Shown here in pieces: positions 51,301 through 57,504 of a stretch of DNA of 57,504 nucleotides; position 1 is the stretch's first letter; each line of letters begins with the position of its first letter. The position numbers were made by a program, and so were the translations under genes. The stretch is from Lutimaribacter pacificus (GTDB lineage Bacteria; Pseudomonadota; Alphaproteobacteria; Rhodobacterales; Rhodobacteraceae). Location of the stretch: contig NZ_FQZZ01000015.1 of NCBI RefSeq assembly GCF_900142185.1, positions 1-57,504 of the forward strand. The letters are read 5' to 3'. The notes beneath the pieces are model-generated. The model did no database searches. It had not been told where the DNA came from and saw only the letters and a program-made list of their open reading frames with translations.

Positions 51301-52303
51301 CCTGGCCGCCCTGCGCGCCGCCGTCGCGGCGCATGGCCGCGTGGCCCGCGTGATGATCGCCCGCATTGCCGGATCATCCCCGCGCGAGGTCGGCGCGGCA
51401 ATGCTGGTCTGGGCCGACGGGCAATCGGGCACGATCGGTGGCGGGGCGCTGGAATACCGGGCGGCAGGCGCGGCGCGGGCGGCGCTGGCCACCGGAAAAG
51501 ACCGCCTGAGCCGTCATGCGCTGGGGCCCGAGCTGGGCCAGTGCTGCGGCGGGTCGGTGAACCTGCTGTGCGAGATATTCGACGCCGCGCGACTGGAGGC
51601 GTGGGAAGGGGGGCTGCCCGCCCCCCGCGGCTGCGCCGCCCCCCCGGGGAGTATTTCCGGCAAGATGAAGGATGGCGTCGTGCTGCGGCCTGTCGGTGCG
51701 GCTGGCGACATGCCGCTTGCGGTGCGGCGCGTTCTGGACCGGGCGCGGGCGCAGGGTGTGCAACCGGCGCCGCAGCTTTTGGATGGCTGGATGATCGAGC
51801 CGGTCCTGCACCCATCGGTCCCGGTCTGGATCTGGGGCGCCGGGCATGTCGGGCGGGCCATCGTCGGGGTGCTGGCCCCGCTGCCGGAGCTGGCGATCAC
51901 CTGGGTCGATACCGATGCCACGCGGTTTCCCGGCGTGGTTCCTGCGGGCGTGCAGGCGATCCCCGCCGCCGATCCCGTCCGGCTGATGCCTCATGCGCCC
52001 GCGGATGCGCATCACCTGATCCTGACCTACAGCCACGCGCTGGACCTTGCGCTGTGTGACGCGGCGCTGCGGCGCGGCTTTGCCGGGGCCGGCGTGATCG
52101 GATCGGCGACGAAATGGGCGCGGTTCCGCAAGCGGCTGGCCGGGCTGGGCCACGCGCCTGCCCAAATCGCGCGCATCGCCTGCCCGATCGGCGACCCGGC
52201 CCTGGGCAAACACCCGCAGGCCATTGCCATCGGGGTGGCGGCGGGGATAGTTGAACAGGCGCGGCGGCAAGACCGCGGGGACGAAAGGACGGCGACGGGG
52301 TGA
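51290..52303 (+). CDS. xdhC: Xanthine dehydrogenase accessory protein (Mo-cofactor insertase chaperone)
   Basis: The 337-residue protein has the XdhC/CoxI N-terminal part (AGSSPREVGAAML, GTIGGGALEY, CCGGSVNL) and a C-terminal Rossmann domain (VWIWGAGHVGRAIV). It binds, sulphurates and delivers molybdenum cofactor to XdhB. Residues about 106-127 (GGLPAPRGCAAPPGSISGKMK) come from the repeat at 51607 and sit in the linker between domains. It overlaps the transporter ATPase gene by 4 bp (GTGA). Confidence 0.93.
   Translation: MSFDLAALRAAVAAHGRVARVMIARIAGSSPREVGAAMLVWADGQSGTIGGGALEYRAAGAARAALATGKDRLSRHALGPELGQCCGGSVNLLCEIFDAARLEAWEGGLPAPRGCAAPPGSISGKMKDGVVLRPVGAAGDMPLAVRRVLDRARAQGVQPAPQLLDGWMIEPVLHPSVPVWIWGAGHVGRAIVGVLAPLPELAITWVDTDATRFPGVVPAGVQAIPAADPVRLMPHAPADAHHLILTYSHALDLALCDAALRRGFAGAGVIGSATKWARFRKRLAGLGHAPAQIARIACPIGDPALGKHPQAIAIGVAAGIVEQARRQDRGDERTATG
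51607..51669 (+). repeat. Roseobacter-type short repeat inside xdhC, in frame
   Basis: GGGGGGCTGCCCGCCCCCC, GCGGCTGCGCCGC, then GGGGAGTATTTCCGGCAAG-ATGAAG: a GC hairpin pair followed by the conserved tail. It is read through in frame between the two domains of XdhC. Confidence 0.72.
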
Positions 52304-53817
52304 CGGATACTCTTTTGACCATCGAGGGGCTGACCAAGGCCTATCCGGGGGTGGTGGCGAACGACAACGTGTCCTTCGCCATCCGCGAGGGCGAGGTCCA
52401 TGCCCTGCTGGGCGAGAACGGCGCGGGAAAATCCACGCTGGTCAAGATGATCTATGGGCTGGTCAAGCCCGACAGCGGCACGATGACCCTGCGCGGCGCC
52501 CCCTATGCCCCGGCCGAGCCGCGCGCCGCGCGTGCGGCGGGCGTGGCGATGGTGTTCCAGCATTTCTCGCTGTTCGACGCGCTGAACGTGGCCGAGAACA
52601 TCGCGCTGGGGATGGAGAACCCGCCGCCGATGCGCGACCTGGCCGCCCGTATCCGCGAGGTCAGCGAAACCTACGGCCTGCCGATCGACCCCTACCGCAC
52701 CGTGGGCGACCTGAGCGCGGGCGAGCGGCAGCGGGTCGAGATCATCCGCTGCCTGTTGCAGGACCCGCGGCTGCTGATCATGGACGAACCGACCAGCGTG
52801 CTGACCCCGCAGGAGGTGGAAATCCTGTTCCAGACCCTGCGCAAACTGACCGCCGAGGGGGTGGCGATCCTGTATATCAGCCACAAGCTGGAAGAGATTC
52901 GCGCGCTGTGCGACCAGGCGACGATCCTGCGGCTGGGCAGGAACGTGGGCACCTGCGTGCCCGCCGGGACCACCGCGCGCGAGATGGCCGAGATGATGGT
53001 CGGCAGCGCCTTTCAGGCCCCCGAACGCGCGCCGCGCGAGTTGGGCGAGGTCGCGCTGGACATCACCGGGCTGTCGGTCAGAAGCCCCTCGGAATTCGGC
53101 ACCTCGCTGAAGAACCTGCACCTGACGGTGCGCGCGGGCGAGATCCTGGGGCTGGGCGGGGTTGCGGGCAACGGGCAGGACGAATTGCTGGCCGCGCTGT
53201 CGGGCGAGCTGCGCACCGATGCCGACGCGATCCGCCTGAAGGGCCGGCCGATCGGGCGGCTGGGCCCCGCGGCGCGCCGGCAGCTTGGCCTGCTGACCGC
53301 CCCCGAGGAACGGCTGGGCCACGCCGCCGCCCCCGACATGAGCCTGACGGAAAACGCCGCGCTGACCGGCGCGCAGCGCGAGGGGCTGGTGGCCAACGGC
53401 TTTCTGAAATGGGGCAAGGCGCGGGAGTTCGCCGAGGCGGTGATCGCCCGGTTCGACGTGCGCACCCCCGGCCCCGGCACGGCGGCGCGGGCGCTGTCGG
53501 GCGGCAACCTGCAGAAATTCGTGATCGGGCGCGAGGTGATGCAGCGCCCCGAGGTGCTGGTGGTGAACCAGCCGACCTGGGGCGTGGATGCCAGCGCCGC
53601 CGCCGCGATCCGGCAGGCGCTGCTGGACCTGGCGGGCACGGGCACGGCGGTTCTGGTGATCAGCCAGGACCTGGACGAGCTGATGGAGATCAGCGACCGG
53701 TTCGGCGCGCTGAACGAGGGCAGGCTGAGCGATATCCGCCCGGCGCAGGAGCTGAGCGTCGACGAGATCGGCCTGATGATGGGCGGCGCACACGGGATGG
53801 AGGTTGCGCATGTGTGA
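52300..53817 (+). CDS. ABC transporter ATPase of the purine/nucleoside (BMP-type) family
   Basis: GTG 52300 overlaps the xdhC stop. The 505-residue protein has two nucleotide-binding domains like sugar/nucleoside ABC ATPases. The first has Walker A GENGAGKST (about 36-44), signature LSAGERQRVEI and Walker B LLIMDEPTSVL. The second has a degenerate P-loop (GVAGNGQDELL), signature LSGGNLQKFVIGRE and VLVVNQPTWGVD. It powers the permeases encoded next. Its place in the xdh operon suggests a purine nucleoside or purine base substrate. Confidence 0.92.
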   Translation: MTDTLLTIEGLTKAYPGVVANDNVSFAIREGEVHALLGENGAGKSTLVKMIYGLVKPDSGTMTLRGAPYAPAEPRAARAAGVAMVFQHFSLFDALNVAENIALGMENPPPMRDLAARIREVSETYGLPIDPYRTVGDLSAGERQRVEIIRCLLQDPRLLIMDEPTSVLTPQEVEILFQTLRKLTAEGVAILYISHKLEEIRALCDQATILRLGRNVGTCVPAGTTAREMAEMMVGSAFQAPERAPRELGEVALDITGLSVRSPSEFGTSLKNLHLTVRAGEILGLGGVAGNGQDELLAALSGELRTDADAIRLKGRPIGRLGPAARRQLGLLTAPEERLGHAAAPDMSLTENAALTGAQREGLVANGFLKWGKAREFAEAVIARFDVRTPGPGTAARALSGGNLQKFVIGREVMQRPEVLVVNQPTWGVDASAAAAIRQALLDLAGTGTAVLVISQDLDELMEISDRFGALNEGRLSDIRPAQELSVDEIGLMMGGAHGMEVAHV

Positions 53818-53828
53818 CTGCCGGGCAG

Positions 53829-53852
53829 CCGAGTATTTGGGGAACGATGAAG
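53829..53852 (+). repeat. Roseobacter-type short repeat, partial copy
   Basis: GAGTATTTGGGGAACGATGAAG with a GC-rich lead-in, in the 48-bp gap between the ATPase and first permease genes. Shares its tail with the copies at 41374 and 51607. Confidence 0.6.
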
Positions 53853-53865
53853 CCGGGGGCACGAC

Positions 53866-54948
53866 ATGCTGACACTGGAAAAGCGGCCACAGCCTTCGCG
53901 GCTGTGGACCTACCTGACGCCGGTGGTGGCGGTGATCCTGACCATGCTGGCAGGGGCGGTGCTGTTCGCCTTTCTGGGCAAGGACCCGGTCCAGTCGATC
54001 CGCACGATCTTTTGGGAGCCGCTGTTTTCCGAGTTCGCGTTTTACTATCGCCCGCAATTGCTGGTGAAGGGCGCGCCGCTGGTGCTGATCGCCATCGGGC
54101 TGAGCCTCGGGTTCCGGGCGGGCATCTGGAATATCGGGGCCGAGGGGCAATACATCATCGGCGCGATCTGCGGTGCAGGCGTGGGGCTGGCATTCTACCC
54201 GATGGAGGCATGGTTCATCTTTCCGCTGATGGTGCTGGCGGGTGCGCTGGGGGGCTGGGCCTGGGCGATGATCCCGGCGCTGCTGAAGGTGCGGTTCGGC
54301 ACCAACGAGATCCTCGTGTCGCTGATGCTGGTCTACGTGGCCGAGCAATTGCTGGCCTCGATGTCGCTGGGGCTGCTGAAGAACCCCGAAGGCTTTGGCT
54401 TTCCGGGCAGCCGCAACCTGCAGCAATATCCCAGCGCCCATAACGCCGAACTGATCGCGGGATCGGGGATGCACTGGGGCGTCGTCAGCGCCCTTGTGGC
54501 GGTGATCCTGGCCTATATCCTGCTGAACCGGCACATGCTGGGCTTTCACATCCGGCTGACGGGCGAGGCGCCGCGGGCCGCGCGCTTTGCCGGGGTGAAC
54601 CCCGCGCGGCTGATCCTGTTCTGCCTGGGCACCGCTGGCGCGCTGGCCGGGCTGGCGGGGTTGTTCGAGGTGTCCGGGCCGTCGGGGCAGGTCAGCATCG
54701 ACTTCAACGTGGGCTATGGCTTTACCGCGATCATCGTGGCCTTCCTGGGCCGGTTGCACCCCATCGGTATCCTGCTGGCGGGCGGGCTGATGGCGCTGAC
54801 CTATATCGGCGGCGAGATCGCGCAGTCGAAACTGGGGCTGCCGGCGGCGGCGATCCAGGTGTTCCAGGGGATGCTGCTGTTTTTCCTGCTGGCGGTCGAC
54901 GTGACAACGAATTACCGCATCCGGCGGGTGACAAGAGAGGTGGCGTAA
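53866..54948 (+). CDS. ABC transporter permease, BMP-type purine/nucleoside system
   Basis: The 360-residue membrane protein has about nine hydrophobic segments and the family motif NIGAEGQYIIGAI near 95-107, followed by GTNEILVSLML and GEAPRAARFAG, the latter the coupling-loop region facing the ATPase. It is the first of two permeases forming the channel. The 48-bp gap before it is occupied by a repeat copy. Confidence 0.92.
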   Translation: MLTLEKRPQPSRLWTYLTPVVAVILTMLAGAVLFAFLGKDPVQSIRTIFWEPLFSEFAFYYRPQLLVKGAPLVLIAIGLSLGFRAGIWNIGAEGQYIIGAICGAGVGLAFYPMEAWFIFPLMVLAGALGGWAWAMIPALLKVRFGTNEILVSLMLVYVAEQLLASMSLGLLKNPEGFGFPGSRNLQQYPSAHNAELIAGSGMHWGVVSALVAVILAYILLNRHMLGFHIRLTGEAPRAARFAGVNPARLILFCLGTAGALAGLAGLFEVSGPSGQVSIDFNVGYGFTAIIVAFLGRLHPIGILLAGGLMALTYIGGEIAQSKLGLPAAAIQVFQGMLLFFLLAVDVTTNYRIRRVTREVA

Positions 54949-54949
54949 G

Positions 54950-55870
54950 ATGGATTTCGGCTCGATCAACCCGATCCTGCTGCTGGCCTCGCTGATGGTC
55001 GCGGCGACGCCCCTTCTGCTGGCCGCCATCGGCGAGCTGGTGGTGGAAAGGGCCGGTGTCCTGAACCTCGGGGTCGAGGGGATGATGATCACCGGCGCGA
55101 TCTGCGGCTTTGCCATCGCGGTCAATACCGGCTCGCCCATCGTCGGGCTGGTCGCCGCCGCGGCGGGCGGGGCGGCGCTGTCGCTGCTGTTTGCGGTGCT
55201 GACGCAGTTCGCGCTGGCCAACCAGGTGGCCTCGGGGCTGTCGCTGACGCTGTTCGGGCTGGGGCTGTCGGCGCTGCTGGGGCAGGGATACCAGGGGATC
55301 AAGCCGCCGCCCTTTCCGCGCGTGGACATTCCGCTTTTGTCGGATATCCCCGTGCTGGGGCCGATCCTGTTCCGGCACGATATCGTCGTCTATTTCGGGC
55401 TGGCGCTGGTGGCGGCCGTCTGGTGGGTGCTGAAGAACACGCGCGCCGGGCTGATCCTGCGGGCGGTGGGCGAGAATCACGACGCCGCACATGCGCTGGG
55501 ATACAAGGTCGTGCGCATCCGCATCCTGGCGATCATGTTCGGCGGCGCCTGTGCGGGGCTGGGCGGGGCCTATATCAGCCTGATCCGCGTCCCGCAGTGG
55601 ACCGAGGGCATGACCGCCGGCATCGGCTGGATCGCGCTGGCGCTGGTCGTCTTCGCCAGCTGGAAGCCGTGGCGCGTCATGCTGGGCGCTTATCTTTTCG
55701 GCGGGATCACGGTGCTGCAACTGAACCTGCAGGCGGCCGGTGTTGCCATTCCCGTCGAATACTTGGCAATGTCGCCCTATCTGATCACGATCCTCGTGCT
55801 CGTCATCATGTCGGCGGACAAAAGCAGGGCACCTGCCGCACTCGGCCGATCTTTCCATGCCTCGCAATGA
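54950..55870 (+). CDS. ABC transporter permease, BMP-type purine/nucleoside system
   Basis: The 306-residue second permease starts 1 base after the first. It shows ERAGVLNLGVEGMMITGAICGF, the paired motif of this permease family, about eight membrane segments, and the EAA-like loop GENHDAAHALGYKVVRIRI. The two permeases pair as a heterodimer. Confidence 0.92.
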   Translation: MDFGSINPILLLASLMVAATPLLLAAIGELVVERAGVLNLGVEGMMITGAICGFAIAVNTGSPIVGLVAAAAGGAALSLLFAVLTQFALANQVASGLSLTLFGLGLSALLGQGYQGIKPPPFPRVDIPLLSDIPVLGPILFRHDIVVYFGLALVAAVWWVLKNTRAGLILRAVGENHDAAHALGYKVVRIRILAIMFGGACAGLGGAYISLIRVPQWTEGMTAGIGWIALALVVFASWKPWRVMLGAYLFGGITVLQLNLQAAGVAIPVEYLAMSPYLITILVLVIMSADKSRAPAALGRSFHASQ

Positions 55871-55903
55871 GGCCATAATCGCAACCACTAGGGGGAACCT
55901 TAC

Positions 55904-56977
55904 ATGAAATTCACCAAGCTTCTGGCGACCGCAGCCATTGCCCTGGGCCTGGCCGGCACGGCCATGGCGCAGGACAAGACCAAGGTCGGCTTCGTCTATG
56001 TCGGCCCGGTCGGCGATGGCGGCTGGACCTATGAACACAACCAGGGCCGCCTGGCCGTGGAAGAGCATTTCGGCGACGCGGTTGAGACCGTCTTTGTCGA
56101 ATCCGTGCCCGAAGGCCCCGATGCCGAGCGCGTGATGACGCAGATGGCGCTGGACGGCGCCAGCCTGATCTTTACCACCTCGTTCGGCTACATGGACCCG
56201 ACGATCAACGTGGCCAAGAAATTCCCGGACGTGAAGTTCGAGCACGCCACCGGCTACAAGCGCGCCGACAACGTGTCGACCTATTCGGCCCGCTTCTACG
56301 AGGGGCGCGCCATCCAGGGCCACATCGCCGGCAAGATGACCGAATCGAACATCGTCGGCTATATCGGCTCGTACCCGATCCCCGAGGTCATCCGCGGCAT
56401 CAACTCGGCCTTCATCCACGCCCGCAAGGCCAATCCCGACGTGCAGTTCAAGATCGTCTGGGCCTATACTTGGTTCGACCCGGCGAAAGAGGCCGACGCC
56501 GCCAAGGTGCTGATCGAACAAGGCGCCGACGTGATCCTGCAGCATACCGACTCGACCGCGCCGCAGGCCGCAGCACAGAGCGCCGGCAACGTCATCACCT
56601 TCGGCCAGGCCTCGGACATGAGCGAATACGCGCCGCGGCCGCGCGTCAGCTCGATCATCGACAACTGGGCACCCTATTACATCGCGCGCACCCAGGCGGT
56701 GATCGACGGCACCTGGGAATCGACCGACACCTGGGACGGCATCGGCCCGGGCATGGTGGGCATCGGCGAAATCACCGATGCCGTACCGGAGGACGTGAAG
56801 GCCGAGGCGCTGGCGCTGAAGGACGCGATCGCCAACGGCGAATACCACCCCTTCACCGGCCCGCTGAACAAGCAGGACGGCAGCGCGTGGCTGGCCGATG
56901 GCGAAACCGCCGATGACGGCACGCTGCTGGGCATGAACTTCTATGTCGAAGGCATCGAAGGCGACATCCCGCAATAA
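55904..56977 (+). CDS. BMP-family purine/nucleoside substrate-binding protein
   Basis: The 357-residue product has a signal peptide (MKFTKLLATAAIALGL, cut after AMA) and no lipobox, so it is periplasmic. The mature protein begins with DKTKVGFVYVGPVGDGGWTYEHN, the conserved BMP/PnrA opening, and contains FTTSFGYMDP, NVSTYSARFYEGRAIQGHIAG and GADVILQHTDSTAPQAAAQ, ligand-pocket regions in this family. Members bind purine nucleosides or bases. It ends the xdh operon before a strong terminator. Confidence 0.93.
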   Translation: MKFTKLLATAAIALGLAGTAMAQDKTKVGFVYVGPVGDGGWTYEHNQGRLAVEEHFGDAVETVFVESVPEGPDAERVMTQMALDGASLIFTTSFGYMDPTINVAKKFPDVKFEHATGYKRADNVSTYSARFYEGRAIQGHIAGKMTESNIVGYIGSYPIPEVIRGINSAFIHARKANPDVQFKIVWAYTWFDPAKEADAAKVLIEQGADVILQHTDSTAPQAAAQSAGNVITFGQASDMSEYAPRPRVSSIIDNWAPYYIARTQAVIDGTWESTDTWDGIGPGMVGIGEITDAVPEDVKAEALALKDAIANGEYHPFTGPLNKQDGSAWLADGETADDGTLLGMNFYVEGIEGDIPQ

Positions 56978-56997
56978 GCGCATCGCCACGGATACCG

Positions 56998-57026
56998 AAA
57001 GGCCCGCCGATCCGGCGGGCCTTTTT
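56998..57026 (+). terminator. Rho-independent terminator of the xdh-transport operon
   Basis: GGCCCGCCG pairs with CGGCGGGCC around a short ATC loop, preceded by AAA and followed by TTTTT. Confidence 0.85.
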
Positions 57027-57090
57027 CGTTGGACACGGCACCGCGGCGCGGCAGGACCGCGCGGCCGGATCGGTATCGGACGGGAAGGAT

Positions 57091-57166
57091 TGGCAGGGGC
57101 AGCAGGGCTCGAACCCGCGACCTACGGTTTTGGAGACCGTCGCTCTACCAGCTGAGCTATACCCCT
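57091..57166 (-). tRNA. tRNA-Trp (anticodon CCA)
   Basis: On the minus strand a 76-base cloverleaf starts AGGGGTATAGCTCAGC, has anticodon loop CTCCAAA (anticodon CCA), a GGTTCGAGCC T-arm, and ends CCCCTGCCA with an encoded CCA. A tuf gene lies upstream. Confidence 0.95.
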
Positions 57167-57337
57167 AGGCCGGGGTGACGGATACGATGCTGCCTGACCG
57201 AAATCAAGGGCGATTTTCATCCCCTTGCGGTGCCGCGCCCGTTTCGCCCCGTTCGGGACCGTGTTGAGCGTCAGGGTCGCCTGTCCGGCTGGTGTCATTG
57301 CTGTTTTCGGTGGTTTTTGCAGCGATATCGGCGACAC

Positions 57338-57369
57338 AAAAAAGAAGGCGCCCGTTGCCGGGCGCCTTC
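57338..57369 (-). terminator. Rho-independent terminator of tuf
   Basis: On the minus strand GAAGGCGCCCG pairs with CGGGCGCCTTC around a 4-base loop and is followed by TTTTTT. Confidence 0.9.
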
Positions 57370-57399
57370 CAGATGTTCCATCGGGTGAGGCAGGCTGCC

Positions 57400-57504
57400 T
57401 TACTCGATAATTTTCGACACGACGCCGGCGCCGACGGTGCGGCCGCCTTCGCGGATGGCGAAGCGCAGGCCGTCTTCCATCGCGATCGGCGCGATCAGTT
57501 CCAC
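57400..57504 (-). CDS. tuf: Elongation factor Tu, C-terminal end (partial)
   Basis: The last 34 codons read [20 protein letters not shown], then [13 protein letters not shown] and TAA, the domain III end of EF-Tu. The gene continues beyond the window. It is followed by its terminator and then tRNA-Trp. Confidence 0.95.
   Translation of the reverse strand: MELIAPIAMEDGLRFAIREGGRTVGAGVVSKIIE

Noticed and set aside
52027-55329. 1100-residue minus-strand open frame opposite the transporter genes
   Set aside because: Low-complexity His/Arg/Gln translation of the opposite strand of clear transporter genes.

Overview
The window looks like the chromosome of a marine-type alphaproteobacterium of the Rhodobacteraceae (Roseobacter/Rhodobacter group). 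This rests on the short-form HisG plus HisZ pair, a B12-dependent class II ribonucleotide reductase, a DUF1489 protein, SlyX, XdhABC beside a BMP-type purine transporter, a tuf-tRNA-Trp pair, very high GC, and short roseobacter-style intergenic repeats. Taxonomy is inferred from gene content; no rRNA is present.

Two unlike halves meet near 33.25-33.38 kb. Positions 1-33,232 are visibly lower in GC, read as accessory DNA, and form the right part of an integrative or mobilisable element whose left end lies outside the window. In order it carries: a truncated ArdC-like antirestriction fragment; a low-GC exported protein; a TraG/VirD4 coupling protein with a membrane J-domain protein and two small genes; a small phosphatase; a strongly folded non-coding segment followed by a run of small element genes including a DUF2958 protein; a leader packed with about nine to ten short hairpins; a MobC-like protein and relaxase; and a separately promoted cassette of winged-helix regulator, AbiEii-like nucleotidyltransferase and PP2C phosphatase.

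The centrepiece is a tightly overlapping eleven-gene operon at 13,662-33,232. A ribbon-helix-helix protein sits directly behind a perfect operator palindrome. It is followed by a cytosine-C5 methyltransferase, DrmD (SNF2 helicase), DrmMI (adenine methyltransferase), a GHKL-ATPase/nuclease fusion, an AspBHI-like restriction endonuclease, DrmA, DrmB, DrmC, Vsr and a last PD-(D/E)XK-like protein. This is a class 1 DISARM anti-phage system with two nuclease genes inserted between its class-specific genes and the core, flanked by a cytosine methylation/repair pair (C5 MTase and Vsr). Eight of the ten junctions overlap, mostly by 4 bp, so the set probably acts and is inherited as one unit.

From about 33.4 kb to the end is ordinary high-GC core chromosome: nrdJ (-), a DUF1489 gene (+), an SH3-like exported protein (-), a small outer-membrane beta-barrel (+), the hisS-hisZ-hisG operon (-), an enoyl-CoA hydratase (-), slyX (+), a lipoprotein (-), dnaE (-), an seven-gene operon xdhA-xdhB-xdhC-ABC ATPase-two permeases-BMP binding protein (+) that couples purine uptake to xanthine oxidation, then tRNA-Trp and the 3' end of tuf (-). 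Three non-genic features here stand out: helically phased palindromes upstream of hisS, a long palindromic repeat with a normal and an expanded copy, and a roseobacter-type repeat that has inserted in frame into both xdhA and xdhC.
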